Shown here in pieces: positions 34,101 through 42,489 of a stretch of DNA of 64,000 bases (position 1 is the first letter of the stretch; each line of letters starts with the position of its first letter). The position numbers were made by a program, and so were the translations under genes. The notes under the pieces are model-generated. The model ran no database searches and was not told the DNA's origin. It saw only the letters and a list, made by a program, of their open reading frames with translations. The DNA is from Betaproteobacteria bacterium GR16-43. Lineage in GTDB: Bacteria; Pseudomonadota; Gammaproteobacteria; Burkholderiales; Usitatibacteraceae. The stretch spans positions 124,001 through 188,000 of the forward strand of contig CP019169.1 in NCBI GenBank assembly GCA_001953215.1. The letters run 5' to 3'.

Positions 34101-36581
34101 GCCCGAGGCGCCCGGCACCTTCGCCTGGCCGCCCAGCTGGCCTTCGACGCCCACTTCGCGCGCCACGCCCGTCACCTGCTCGGCGAACGTCGCGAGCGTG
34201 TCCGTCATGCTGTTGATGGTGGAGGCGAGGGCCGCGATCTCGCCCTTCGCTTCCACGGTGAGCTTCTGCTTCAGGTCGCCGTTGGCGACCGCCGTCACCA
34301 CCTTCGCGATGCCGCGCACCTGCGAGGTGAGGTTGCCGGCCATGAAGTTCACGTTGTCGGTCAGATCCTTCCACGTGCCGGAGACGCCTTCGACGCGCGC
34401 CTGGCCGCCCAGCTGGCCTTCCGTGCCGACCTCGCGCGCGACGCGCGTCACTTCCGAACCGAAGGACCGCAGCTGGTCCACCATCGTGTTGATCGTGTTC
34501 TTCAGCTCGAGGAACTCGCCCTTCACGTCCACCGTGATCTTCTTGGACAAGTCGCCCCGCGCCACGGCCGTCGTCACTTCCGCGACGTTGCGCACCTGCG
34601 ACGTGAGGTTGCCGGCCATCGAGTTCACGGAGTCGGTCAAGTCCTTCCACGTGCCGGCCACGCCCTTCACCCACGCCTGGCCGCCCAGCTTGCCTTCCGT
34701 GCCCACCTCTCGCGCCATCCGCGTGACTTCCGCGGCGAACGTGGAGAGCTGGTCCACCATCGTGTTCACCGTGTTCTTCAGCTCGGCGATCTCGCCCTTC
34801 ACGTCGACGGTCACCTTCTTGGACAGGTCGCCGCGCGCAACCGCCGTGGTCACCTCCGCGATGTTGCGCACCTGGCCCGTCAGGTTCGAGGCCATCGAGT
34901 TCACGTTGTCGGTCAAGTCCTTCCACGTGCCGGCCACGCCCTTCACGCGTGCCTGGCCGCCCAGCTTGCCTTCGGAGCCCACCTCTCGCGCCACGCGCGT
35001 GACCTCCGAGGCGAACGACGAGAGCTGGTCCACCATCGTGTTCACCGTGTTCTTCACCTCGAGGATCTCGCCCTTCACGTCCACCGTGATCTTCTTCGAG
35101 AGGTCGCCGCGCGCCACGGCCGTGGTCACCTCGGCGATGTTCCTCACCTGCGAGGTGAGGTTCGCCGCCATGAAATTCACGGAGTCGGTCAAGTCCTTCC
35201 ACGTGCCGGAGACGCCGCGCACCTGCGCCTGGCCGCCCAGCTTGCCGTCGGTGCCGACCTCGCGCGCCACGCGCGTGACTTCCGAGGCGAACGAACCGAG
35301 CTGGTCCACCATGATGTTCACGGTGTTCTTCAGCTCGAGGATCTCGCCCTTCACGTCCACCGTCACTTGCTTGGAGAGGTCGCCGCGCGCAACCGCCGTG
35401 GTCACGTCGGCGATGTTCCTCACCTGCGAGGTGAGGTTGCCGGCCATGAAGTTCACGGAGTCGGTCAGGTCCTTCCACGTGCCCGAGACGCCTTCGACCT
35501 TCGCCTGGCCGCCCAGCTTGCCGTCGGTGCCCACCTCGCGCGCCACGCGCGTCACCTCCGAGGCGAACGACGAGAGCTGGTCCACCATCGTGTTCACCGT
35601 GTTCTTCACCTCGAGGATCTCTCCGCGCGCATCCACGGTGATCTTCTTCGAGAGGTCGCCGCGCGCCACGGCCGTTGTGACGTCGGCGATGTTCCTCACC
35701 TGCGAGGTGAGGTTGCCGGCCATGAAGTTCACCGAGTCGGTCAAGTCCTTCCACGTGCCCGAGACGCCTTCCACACGGGCCTGGCCGCCGAGTTTTCCTT
35801 CCGTGCCCACCTCGCGCGCCACGCGCGTCACTTCCGAGCCGAACGATCGAAGCTGGTCCACCATGGTGTTGATCGTGGCCTTCAGCTCGAGGAACTCGCC
35901 CTTCACGTCCACCGTGATCTTCTTCGAGAGGTCGCCCGTGGCCACCGCGGTGGTCACCTCCGCGATGTTTCGCACCTGGCCCGTCAGGTTGCCGGCCATC
36001 GAGTTCACGGAGTCGGTCAGGTCCTTCCACGTGCCGGCCACGCCCTTCACCTTGGCCTGGCCGCCGAGCTTGCCCTCGGTGCCCACCTCTCGCGCCACGC
36101 GCGTGACTTCCGACGCGAAGGATCCGAGCTGGTCCACCATCTTGTTGATCGTCTTGGCCTGGCGCAGGAATTCGCCCTGCAGCGGCTGGCCCTCGAACTC
36201 GAGCGCCATGTTCTGCGAGAGATCGCCCTGTGCCACGGCGCCGATCACGCGCGCGGTCTCCGTGGTCGGGAGCACCAGGTCGTCGATCACCGCGTTCACG
36301 TTCTCGATCTTCTGCTTCCAGAAGCCGCGCAGGTCCGCCGCGGTGCCGCGATAGCGCAGCTTGCCTTCCTTGCCGACCTTCCTGCGCATCGCCGCGAATT
36401 CGTCGGTGATGCGGATGTGGGCTTCCTGGATCTCGCGATAGACTTCGGCGACCTTGCCGGCGGTGCCTTCCCAGTCGGAGGGAAGCTGGAACGTGGCGTC
36501 GCCTTTTTTCAGTGCCGTGAGGGCCGCCAGCAGGACGTGCATTTGCGCGTCGCAATCGCCACGGATCGATCGGGTCTTCAA
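31107..36581 (-). CDS. Giant HAMP-repeat hybrid histidine kinase, 1824 aa
   Basis: This soluble hybrid kinase, with no membrane segment, resembles the HAMP-array kinases of the fungal Nik1/Os-1 type and their bacterial relatives. Residues about 130-875 hold eight near-identical 92-residue HAMP-type units. They are followed by a GAF domain (about 920-1055), a coiled coil rich in Glu and Gln (1055-1135), HisKA with [11 protein letters not shown], HATPase with [11 protein letters not shown] and [13 protein letters not shown], then three receivers. The second receiver has a weak acidic pocket (VVQPDH) but keeps its Asp. The start is a TTG with a perfect AGGAGG five bases upstream. Confidence 0.93.
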   Translation of the reverse strand: MKTRSIRGDCDAQMHVLLAALTALKKGDATFQLPSDWEGTAGKVAEVYREIQEAHIRITDEFAAMRRKVGKEGKLRYRGTAADLRGFWKQKIENVNAVIDDLVLPTTETARVIGAVAQGDLSQNMALEFEGQPLQGEFLRQAKTINKMVDQLGSFASEVTRVAREVGTEGKLGGQAKVKGVAGTWKDLTDSVNSMAGNLTGQVRNIAEVTTAVATGDLSKKITVDVKGEFLELKATINTMVDQLRSFGSEVTRVAREVGTEGKLGGQARVEGVSGTWKDLTDSVNFMAGNLTSQVRNIADVTTAVARGDLSKKITVDARGEILEVKNTVNTMVDQLSSFASEVTRVAREVGTDGKLGGQAKVEGVSGTWKDLTDSVNFMAGNLTSQVRNIADVTTAVARGDLSKQVTVDVKGEILELKNTVNIMVDQLGSFASEVTRVAREVGTDGKLGGQAQVRGVSGTWKDLTDSVNFMAANLTSQVRNIAEVTTAVARGDLSKKITVDVKGEILEVKNTVNTMVDQLSSFASEVTRVAREVGSEGKLGGQARVKGVAGTWKDLTDNVNSMASNLTGQVRNIAEVTTAVARGDLSKKVTVDVKGEIAELKNTVNTMVDQLSTFAAEVTRMAREVGTEGKLGGQAWVKGVAGTWKDLTDSVNSMAGNLTSQVRNVAEVTTAVARGDLSKKITVDVKGEFLELKNTINTMVDQLRSFGSEVTRVAREVGTEGQLGGQARVEGVSGTWKDLTDNVNFMAGNLTSQVRGIAKVVTAVANGDLKQKLTVEAKGEIAALASTINSMTDTLATFAEQVTGVAREVGVEGQLGGQAKVPGASGTWKDLTDNVNQLAANLTSQVRAIAQVATAVTQGDLTRSITVEAQGEVAALKDTINEMIRNLKDTTQKNTEQDWLKTNLAKFSRMLQGQKNLNTVGGLILSELAPVVAAQVARFYVLDTSFESAQLRLLASYGAEGQKAHGRRLWLGEGLVGQTALEKRKTLITNVPEGYLDIGTGVGSAPPRNILVLPVVFEGQLKGVLELGSFEGFSDTHQAFLEQLMESVGIVINTIEANTRTEDLLTQSQSLAQELQSRQEELQNTNEELQEKARLLAHQNQEVERKNTEVEEARQDLEEKAHQLALTSKYKSEFLANMSHELRTPLNSLLILSDQLQANAQGNLSGKQVEFAKTIHSSGNDLLTLINDILDLSKIESGTVAVDVGELRLDELRRYVERTFRHMAESKKIDFFIRGDEALPVAMATDAKRLQQIIKNLLSNAFKFTHRGQVVLSIESAVSGWDPQNDELNRAPSVIAFTVRDTGIGIPPDKQQIIFEAFQQADGSTSRKYGGTGLGLAISRELSRLLGGEIRLWSAPGEGSAFTLYLPERFAPRVVRKPTDAASVAHAAIRAARTAPAPMPRPDLMPAIGEALGPSPLDHEVPDDREAVTPGDTVLLIVENDLAFASVLLEAARERGFKGIVTTLGASALALAREFHPAAITLDIFLPDIQGWRVLDRLKGDIDTRHIPVCVISTEESREQAMQSGALHFVAKPLQSKEGVDRLLDNIKAYAARDVKNLLVVQPDHAKLKDVVGYLNLAADVKVTGTRDAGAALKALRNGDVDCLVVDPEMPGLSAEALIEEARARAPSQPMPIIVHTEEGRAVPDEAAWQQLSRNGPVSFVHTLDRLLDQTTVYLHRNASRLPDEQRGTLEEIYRSNRWLAGRKVLVVDDDMRNIFALSTVLEDYDMKILTADNGRDAIEIVKAESDIDVVLMDIMMPEMDGLETMREIRKLPACKDLPIIAVTAKAMKGDRQRCLEAGAWDYLSKPVETQQLLATLRAWLKP
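33960..36190 (-). repeat. Eight tandem 276-bp coding repeats (HAMP units)
   Basis: Within the giant kinase, units of 276 bp (92 codons) repeat eight times. They are recognisable by [24 protein letters not shown] and [11 protein letters not shown]. Copies are similar at DNA level, so recombination could change the copy number in frame. The last unit (near 34150) is the most divergent. Confidence 0.9.
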
Positions 36582-36702
36582 GCCTGCCTCCTGGAGGGAA
36601 AATCCGGGTGCACTTGTGCGGGCGCACTCCGGGCGATGTTCGAAGTTACAATGCGGCCCCCCGAGTGGAAGTCGGACGTGTCCTACAAGGCAGGGTTAAT
36701 TG

Positions 36703-37191
36703 ATGGAAACCAGCGCCCTCTACATCCTTGCCGTCTCACTCGTCCTGGTCGGCCTGGCGGGGCTCGTCCTGCCCGTGATTCCCGGCATCGTCCTCGTGTT
36801 CGCGGGGCTGGTGGTGGGAGCCTGGGCGGACAACTTCACGCACGTGGGTCCCTGGGGCCTCGCGATGATCGGCGTGCTGGCGGCGATCGCGTTCGCCGTG
36901 GACTTCCTCGCGTCGATCGTGGGTGCGAAACGCGTGGGAGCGAGCGGGTTTGCGTTGGCCGGGGCCGGGCTGGGCGCCCTGGTCGGGCTGCTGTTCGGCA
37001 TTCCGGGGCTGGTCTTCGGCCCGTTCATCGGCGCGGTGGCCGGTGAGCTGATCGCGAAGCGCGATCTCGTCCGCGCGGGGAAGGTCGGCCTCGCGACCTG
37101 GGTGGGGATGGTGCTCGGCGCCGTGGTGAAGGTGGTGATCGCCTTCCTGATGATCGCGACCTTCGCGGCCTTCCACCTCCTCAACCCATAA
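36703..37191 (+). CDS. DUF456 family membrane protein
   Basis: This 162-residue protein has about five hydrophobic segments with LVLPVIPGIVLVFAGL at the N-terminus and Gly-rich GLLFGIPGLVFGPFIGA in the middle, as in DUF456 proteins of unknown function. The ATG at 36703 (preceded in frame by a TTG) has AAGGCAGGG upstream. It is divergent from the giant kinase. Confidence 0.88.
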   Translation: METSALYILAVSLVLVGLAGLVLPVIPGIVLVFAGLVVGAWADNFTHVGPWGLAMIGVLAAIAFAVDFLASIVGAKRVGASGFALAGAGLGALVGLLFGIPGLVFGPFIGAVAGELIAKRDLVRAGKVGLATWVGMVLGAVVKVVIAFLMIATFAAFHLLNP

Positions 37192-37268
37192 TCGGGGTCA
37201 GTGTAGAAATATCTTTCTGTTACTACACTGACCCCGATTACCAACATATTTCTACCCTGACCCCGATT
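37189..37268. repeat. GGGGTCAG palindromic element 2 (nested)
   Basis: The inner palindrome TAATCGGGGTCAGTGTAG (37189-37206) pairs with its complement ending at 37240. A third half-site CTACCCTGACCCCGATTA ends at 37268, so outer arms also pair imperfectly. It lies between the convergent DUF456 and GNAT genes and overlaps the DUF456 stop. Confidence 0.85.
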
Positions 37269-37725
37269 ACAGGTCCTTCCGGAGCCAGGCGAAGGATTGG
37301 CCCTGGTGCTCCACGCGCTTGAAGACGCTCCACCCGCGCCGCAGGATCAGGCGCTCGATCGAAGTCGTGGCCGCATAGGCGGTGGTGTAGCCCATCGCGC
37401 GGGCGGCATCTTCGGCGGCGTTGGCCAGCATCCGGTCGATGCCGCGGCCGCGCCATGGGGGAAGCACCAGCAATCCGCGGACCCACGGCGTCTCGGGCAT
37501 CGGCTCCTCGGCGAAATAGCGCCGCAACGCGATCGTGCCGACGACCGTATCGCCCTCGACCGCCGCGAACGCCTGCGGCACCGCGCCCGCGGGACCGCAC
37601 GCGAAGCAGCGCTCGACCTCGGGCCGCGGCATCTTCGCGCACCACTCGGGCCATTGGGCCACGAAGGCGTCGACGAGCGGACCGACGAACTCGGGGTGGG
37701 ACGACAGGGGAACGACGCGGACCAC
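37267..37725 (-). CDS. GNAT family N-acetyltransferase
   Basis: This 152-residue acetyltransferase-fold protein has the acetyl-CoA loop LLVLPPWRGRGIDRMLANAA (about residues 83-102), preceded by the beta4 strand GTIALRRY and followed by GYTTAYAATT. The substrate is unknown. The start is uncertain because the frame is open far upstream. The GTG at 37725 lies 17 bases after the stop of the kinase gene and gives a normal GNAT length, but it lacks a Shine-Dalgarno sequence. Confidence 0.82.
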   Translation of the reverse strand: MVRVVPLSSHPEFVGPLVDAFVAQWPEWCAKMPRPEVERCFACGPAGAVPQAFAAVEGDTVVGTIALRRYFAEEPMPETPWVRGLLVLPPWRGRGIDRMLANAAEDAARAMGYTTAYAATTSIERLILRRGWSVFKRVEHQGQSFAWLRKDL

Positions 37726-37742
37726 GGGAGACGGCCGCGCCG

Positions 37743-39026
37743 TCAGGACATCACCGAGAGCTGCTCGTTGGCGTTCTCGAGGCGATCGACCAGCGTGTTC
37801 AGGAAGCGCTCGTCGAAGAGGCGGCGGCACGAGAGCGACGCGGCGCGCAGGTCTTCCGCGCGGATCTTCATCACGATGCAGTCCGACGTGGTGGTGACTG
37901 AGGCCGAGCGGTGCGCACGGTCGTTGTGCGCGAGGTAGGACATCTCGCCGAAGCAATCGCCCGCCGTGAGCACGTTCAGCGTCTTCTTGCCGCGCGTGAT
38001 CCTCACATAGCCGCCGGCGAGGATGAAGAACGAATCGCCGTGGTCGCCTTCCTTGATGAGCATGTTGTCGGGCTTGAACTTGGCCCACTTGGAGATGCGC
38101 AGCACCTCCCACAGCTCGTTCTCCGGAAACTCGCGGAAGAACGGGAGGTTGCGAAGCATGTTGAAGCGCTCGGTATCCGACTGCCCGCGCGTGGCTTCGT
38201 TGGCCTGCTCGCGCTTCCAGATCTCGGCCAGGCCCTGCGCGAATTCGTCCCACGTCTGGAAGCGCCGCGCCGGGTCCTTCGCGATGGCCTTCATCACGAT
38301 GAAGTCGAGCGCCGGGTCGAGGCCCTTGCGGTGCGTGCTCGGCGGCTCCGGTTCCGTGTTCACGATCTGGTAGATCACGCTCATCGTGTTCGCGCCCGTG
38401 AACGGCAGGCGCCCGGTCAGCAGGTAGTACATGACCACGCCGAGCGCGTAGATGTCCGAGAGGTGCGAGGCCTGCACGCCGCCCGTCACCAGCTCGGGCG
38501 ACATGTACGCGGGCGAACCCACGTTCGTGATGATCGTGCGGTCGGCCACCTTGTTGATCGAGGCGCCGAAGTCGGCGATCTTGATGTCGGTGCCGTCGTT
38601 GTGGAGGATGTTGCCGGGCTTCAGGTCGCGGTGCGTGAGGCCCAGCGATTGCGCGAACGCCAGGGCGCGCACGCTCTTGAAGATGATCTCGGCGACTTCG
38701 CGCGTCTCGAGCAGCTGCTCGGGGTTGCAGAACTTCTCGAGGGTGCCGCCCTCGATGTACTCCATCACGATGTAGCTGAACTGGTCTTCCACCACCGCAT
38801 CGAAGATCTGCACGATGTGCGGGTGGTTCAGCTTCCCGGCGAGCGCCGCTTCGTTGAGGAACATGCTGCGGTAGAACGCGCCGTCCTCGGAGCTCTTCAA
38901 CGCCTCGGGGAAGGCGACCTTGATGGCGACCTTGCGCTTGGCGAACGAGTCCTCGGCGAGATAGACCTTGCCGGTGGCGCCCCGGCCGAGCTCGCGGATG
39001 ATCTGGTATTTGCCGATCGATTCCAT
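37743..39026 (-). CDS. Ser/Thr protein kinase with C-terminal cNMP-binding domain
   Basis: The 427 residues hold a Hanks-type kinase (1-270): Gly-loop LGRGATGKVYLAED, Lys in VAIKVAF, HRDLKPGNIL, DFGAS and GSPAYMSPEL. A cyclic-nucleotide-binding domain follows (about 300-415) with FFILAGGYVRIT and a phosphate-binding cassette FGEMSYLAHNDRAHRSASV. There is no membrane helix. The fusion suggests kinase activity gated by cAMP or cGMP, analogous to eukaryotic PKG, though the ligand cannot be read from sequence. The neighbours are a GNAT protein and a TPR-like protein. Confidence 0.93.
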   Translation of the reverse strand: MESIGKYQIIRELGRGATGKVYLAEDSFAKRKVAIKVAFPEALKSSEDGAFYRSMFLNEAALAGKLNHPHIVQIFDAVVEDQFSYIVMEYIEGGTLEKFCNPEQLLETREVAEIIFKSVRALAFAQSLGLTHRDLKPGNILHNDGTDIKIADFGASINKVADRTIITNVGSPAYMSPELVTGGVQASHLSDIYALGVVMYYLLTGRLPFTGANTMSVIYQIVNTEPEPPSTHRKGLDPALDFIVMKAIAKDPARRFQTWDEFAQGLAEIWKREQANEATRGQSDTERFNMLRNLPFFREFPENELWEVLRISKWAKFKPDNMLIKEGDHGDSFFILAGGYVRITRGKKTLNVLTAGDCFGEMSYLAHNDRAHRSASVTTTSDCIVMKIRAEDLRAASLSCRRLFDERFLNTLVDRLENANEQLSVMS

Positions 39027-39065
39027 GGATTCGCGATTATACGGGGCGACCCCGGCGCCGGTTTC

Positions 39066-40166
39066 CTAACCCGCGGCGAAAAAGGCATCCAACTGGCGGC
39101 GAGTCTGGGCCCGGGCGTGCTCGAAGGCCTCGGTCTCGACGTGCGCCTGCTCGCTCCAGCGCCGCGCGGCCGCTTCGTTTCCCGCGGCTCGCTCCACCCA
39201 CTCCAGCCCCTGGCAGGCCTCGGCGATCTTGGGGCTCGGGCGCAGCTCGGCGGCGATCTCGAGGGCTTCGTCGTAGGCGGTCCGGGCCGCGTCGAGCTGG
39301 CCCAGTCCCCGGTGGATCCGGCCCTGCTCGCACAGCACCCACAAGAGCGGGGTGCGGCTGCGGGCCGCGATGCCGGCGCGGCAAGCCGACGCGAGGAACA
39401 ACAAGGCTTCGTGCGGCTCGCCCAGCAGGTCGCGGACCTTCCCGCGGATGCCGGCGGCGTCGATCTGCACCGAGAGGTTGCCCCGCGCATCGGCGACTTC
39501 CAGCGCCCGGGCGGCCAGGCGATCCGCATCCTCGCAATCGCTCGCGGCGGCGATGCGATCGCCGGCGGCCAGGTGCTTCTTCGCCCGCTTGGCGTGGAGG
39601 TTGGCGAGGTTCGAGAGCGCCCGCGCGGGGCAGGTCATCTGCTGGTGGCGCTCGACCAGGAAGAGCACGCGGGCCAGTTCCTGGGTGGCGGCCTCGAATT
39701 CCCCCAGGTCCCCCAGGACGATCCCCAGGCCGGAGCGGGCGCGCACCTCCAGTTCCCGGTCGCCGCAGCACACGGCCTGCGCCAGGCAGGCCTCCAGGGC
39801 GGCGCGGGCTTCCCCCACCATCCCCAGCGCGAAGGCGGCCGAGCCCAGCGTGACGCGGCTATGCCCCAGGATGGAGCGCCCCTCGAGGCGTCCGGCCAGC
39901 TCGCAGGCGTCGATGGCCGCGGCCACGGCCGAGATGTGGTCCCCGCGAATCGCATGGACGACGGCGGCGGCATTCAGGGCCTCGGCCTCGCCCCGGCGCA
40001 GGTCGAGGACGCGAGCCTGGTTGCGCGCCAGCAGGGCCAGGGCCAGGCCCTTGCGGGATTCCCCGGAGCGCGCCAGCGCGATGGCCTGGTTGGCCGCGGC
40101 CGTGAGCTGCGGGCCGTCCGACAAGGCGCCGGGCGGGAGGGTCGAATCGAGGTTGAAACCGGGCAT
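39066..40166 (-). CDS. TPR-like repeat protein, 366 aa
   Basis: This all-helical, Ala/Leu-rich protein has repeated pairs of helices of TPR type (for example LNAAAVVHAIRGDHISAVAA and LSNLANLHAKRAKKHLAAGD), from about residue 20 to 350. No catalytic domain is visible. The ATG at 40166 is chosen over an upstream TTG. It lies just upstream of the Ser/Thr kinase on the same strand and could be a partner or scaffold, but this is inference. Confidence 0.8.
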   Translation of the reverse strand: MPGFNLDSTLPPGALSDGPQLTAAANQAIALARSGESRKGLALALLARNQARVLDLRRGEAEALNAAAVVHAIRGDHISAVAAAIDACELAGRLEGRSILGHSRVTLGSAAFALGMVGEARAALEACLAQAVCCGDRELEVRARSGLGIVLGDLGEFEAATQELARVLFLVERHQQMTCPARALSNLANLHAKRAKKHLAAGDRIAAASDCEDADRLAARALEVADARGNLSVQIDAAGIRGKVRDLLGEPHEALLFLASACRAGIAARSRTPLLWVLCEQGRIHRGLGQLDAARTAYDEALEIAAELRPSPKIAEACQGLEWVERAAGNEAAARRWSEQAHVETEAFEHARAQTRRQLDAFFAAG

Positions 40167-40186
40167 GGGCGCGATTAACAAACAAT

Positions 40187-40213
40187 AAAAAACCCGCCCG
40201 GAGGCGGGTTTTC
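40187..40213 (-). terminator. Rho-independent terminator of fhs
   Basis: On the minus strand, the stem AACCCGCC-TCCG-GGCGGGTT is followed by T residues, 19 bp after the fhs stop. Confidence 0.88.
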
Positions 40214-40231
40214 GAGAGCCCGGATTCTACC

Positions 40232-41902
40232 TCAGAAGAGGCCCGTGATCTTGCCGTCGTCGGTGATGTCGATCGACACCGCGGAAGGCACTTTCGGCAG
40301 GCCCGGCATGGTCATGATGTCGCCGCAAACCATCACGACGAACTCGGCACCCGCGGCCAGGCGAACCTCGCGGATCGTGACGATGTGGCCCGAAGGCGCG
40401 CCTCGCAACTGCGGGTCCGTGGAGAACGAGTACTGCGTCTTGGCCACGCAGACCGGATAGTGGCCGTAGCCCGATTCCTGCAGCTTCTTGATCTGTGCGC
40501 GGATCTTGGAATCGGCCGTGATGTCGGACGCGCCGTAGATCTTCGTGGCGATCGCCTTCATCTTGTCCCAGAGCGGCAGGCTCTCTTCGTAGACGAACTT
40601 GAAGTCGCTCGGCTGCTCGCAGAGGCGCACGACTTCGTTGGCGACATCCACCGCGCCCTTGCCGCCCTCGGCCCAGTGGCGGGCGAGGATGACCTTGGCG
40701 CCGTGGTGGGCCATCTTGTCCTGCAGCATCTTCACTTCCGCGTCGGTGTCCTCGGTGCGGTGGTTGATCGCCACCACGCACGGCAGGCCGTAGTTGTTGC
40801 GGATGTTGTTCACGTGCCGCTCGATGTTCGTGATGCCCTTGGCGAGCGCCTCGAGGTTCTCCTTGCCGAGTTCCTTCACCTCGATGCCGCCGTGGTATTT
40901 CAACGCGCGGATGGTGGCCACGAGCACGACCGCCGCGGGGCGCAGGCCCGCCTTGCGGCACTTGATGTCGATGAACTTTTCCGCGCCGAGGTCCGCGCCG
41001 AATCCCGCCTCGGTCACCACGTAGTCGCCGAGCTTCAGCGCCGTCTGCGTGGCCAGCACCGAGTTGCAGCCGTGCGCGATGTTGGCGAACGGGCCGCCGT
41101 GGATGAACGCGGGCGAGTGCTCGAGCGTCTGCACGAGGTTCGGGGCGAGGGCATCCTTCAGCAGCGCGGCCATCGCGCCGTGGGTCTTCAGGTCCTTGGC
41201 GAGGATGGGCTTCTGGTCCTTCGTGTAGCCGCACACGATCTTGCCCAGGCGCTCCTTCAAATCCTTGATCGACGTGGACAGGCAGAAGATCGCCATCACT
41301 TCGGAAGCCACGACGATGTCGAAGCCGTCCTCGCGCGGGTAGCCGTTGGCCGGGCCGCCGAGCGAAACGACGATGTCGCGCAGCGCGCGGTCGTTCATGT
41401 CGAGCACGCGCTTCCACGTGATGCGGCGGACGTCGAAGTTGAGCTCGTTGCCCTGGTGGATGTGGTTGTCGATCATCGCCGCGAGCAGATTGTTCGCGAG
41501 CTGGATGGCCCCGAAATCGCCCGTGAAGTGGAGGTTGATGTCCTCCATCGGGATCACCTGCGCGTAGCCGCCTCCGGCCGCCCCGCCCTTCATGCCGAAC
41601 ACGGGGCCCAGCGAGGGCTCGCGCAGGCAGATGATGGCCTTCTTGCCGATGTGGTTCAGGGCGTCGCCCAGGCCCACCGTGGTGGTGGTCTTGCCCTCGC
41701 CCGCGGGCGTGGGCGAGATGGCCGTGACGAGGATCAGCTTGCCGTTGGGCTTCGAGCCCAGCGAATTCACATAGTCCAGGCCGATCTTGGCCTTGTAGTG
41801 GCCGTACGGCTCGATGGCGCTGTTGGGAATGCCGAGCTTGGAGGCGATTTCACCAATGGGTTTGGCTTTCGCCTTCTGGGCGATTTCGATGTCGGAGAGC
41901 AT
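40232..41902 (-). CDS. fhs: Formate-tetrahydrofolate ligase
   Basis: This 556-residue enzyme makes 10-formyl-THF from formate, THF and ATP. The P-loop [14 protein letters not shown] (about residues 65-78) is visible, along with [21 protein letters not shown] and the C-terminal [11 protein letters not shown]. The ATG at 41902 has AAGGA upstream. The preceding 18 codons of open frame are unlikely to be coding. It is a single-gene unit with its own terminator. Confidence 0.97.
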   Translation of the reverse strand: MLSDIEIAQKAKAKPIGEIASKLGIPNSAIEPYGHYKAKIGLDYVNSLGSKPNGKLILVTAISPTPAGEGKTTTTVGLGDALNHIGKKAIICLREPSLGPVFGMKGGAAGGGYAQVIPMEDINLHFTGDFGAIQLANNLLAAMIDNHIHQGNELNFDVRRITWKRVLDMNDRALRDIVVSLGGPANGYPREDGFDIVVASEVMAIFCLSTSIKDLKERLGKIVCGYTKDQKPILAKDLKTHGAMAALLKDALAPNLVQTLEHSPAFIHGGPFANIAHGCNSVLATQTALKLGDYVVTEAGFGADLGAEKFIDIKCRKAGLRPAAVVLVATIRALKYHGGIEVKELGKENLEALAKGITNIERHVNNIRNNYGLPCVVAINHRTEDTDAEVKMLQDKMAHHGAKVILARHWAEGGKGAVDVANEVVRLCEQPSDFKFVYEESLPLWDKMKAIATKIYGASDITADSKIRAQIKKLQESGYGHYPVCVAKTQYSFSTDPQLRGAPSGHIVTIREVRLAAGAEFVVMVCGDIMTMPGLPKVPSAVSIDITDDGKITGLF

Positions 41903-41979
41903 GGGGAAGTCCTTCTTGGAATTTGCGGCAGTATAGGAACAGCGCAAACCCCCCAACCTTGACGAGCATCAATTCCGCC

Positions 41980-42453
41980 ATGCACCCCCATGAGGCCCTG
42001 ATTCGCGAGTTCTACGCCGCTTTCGCCCGCCGCGACGCCGAAAGCATGGCCCGATGCTATGGAAAGGAGATCTTCTTTTCCGACCCGGTTTTCCCGAAAC
42101 TGAAGGGCGAGGAGGCCGGCGACATGTGGCGGATGCTCCTGTCCCGGGCCGCCGACCTCGAGGTCAAGCTGGACGAGGCCCACGCGGATGCGTCCGAGGG
42201 CCGGGCCCGCTGGACCGCCACCTACACCTTCAGCAAGACCGGGCGGCCGGTGGTGAACCACGTGAGCGCCCTGTTCGCCTTCCGCGACGGGAAGATCGTG
42301 CGGCACTACGACCGGTTCTCGTTCTACAAGTGGGCCTCGCAGGCGCTGGGGCCCGTCGGAAAGGCCCTCGGCTGGTTCGCCCCGCTCAAGTGGAAGATCC
42401 GCAAGGAAGCCGCGAAGGGCCTGGAAAAATTCCGGGAGCGGAAAGCCGCCTGA
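41980..42453 (+). CDS. NTF2-like (SnoaL-type) protein, 157 aa
   Basis: The first 120 residues show the NTF2-like cone fold pattern: EALIREFYAAFARRDAESMARCY, then FSDPVFPKLKG, VNHVSALFAFRDGKIVRHYD and WASQALG. This family includes enzymes and binding proteins, and no catalytic set can be assigned. The C-terminal Lys/Arg-rich helix is an addition. The ATG at 41980 is divergent from fhs. Confidence 0.85.
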   Translation: MHPHEALIREFYAAFARRDAESMARCYGKEIFFSDPVFPKLKGEEAGDMWRMLLSRAADLEVKLDEAHADASEGRARWTATYTFSKTGRPVVNHVSALFAFRDGKIVRHYDRFSFYKWASQALGPVGKALGWFAPLKWKIRKEAAKGLEKFRERKAA

Positions 42454-42489
42454 GCGGCCCCCGCCTTCGCGCTCGACGGGGCCGATCGA

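Noticed and set aside
31143-37046. A 1967-residue plus-strand ORF opposite the giant kinase
   Set aside because: It is a codon-shadow of the 276-bp HAMP repeats in high-GC DNA and is Arg/His/Val-rich with no domain signal.
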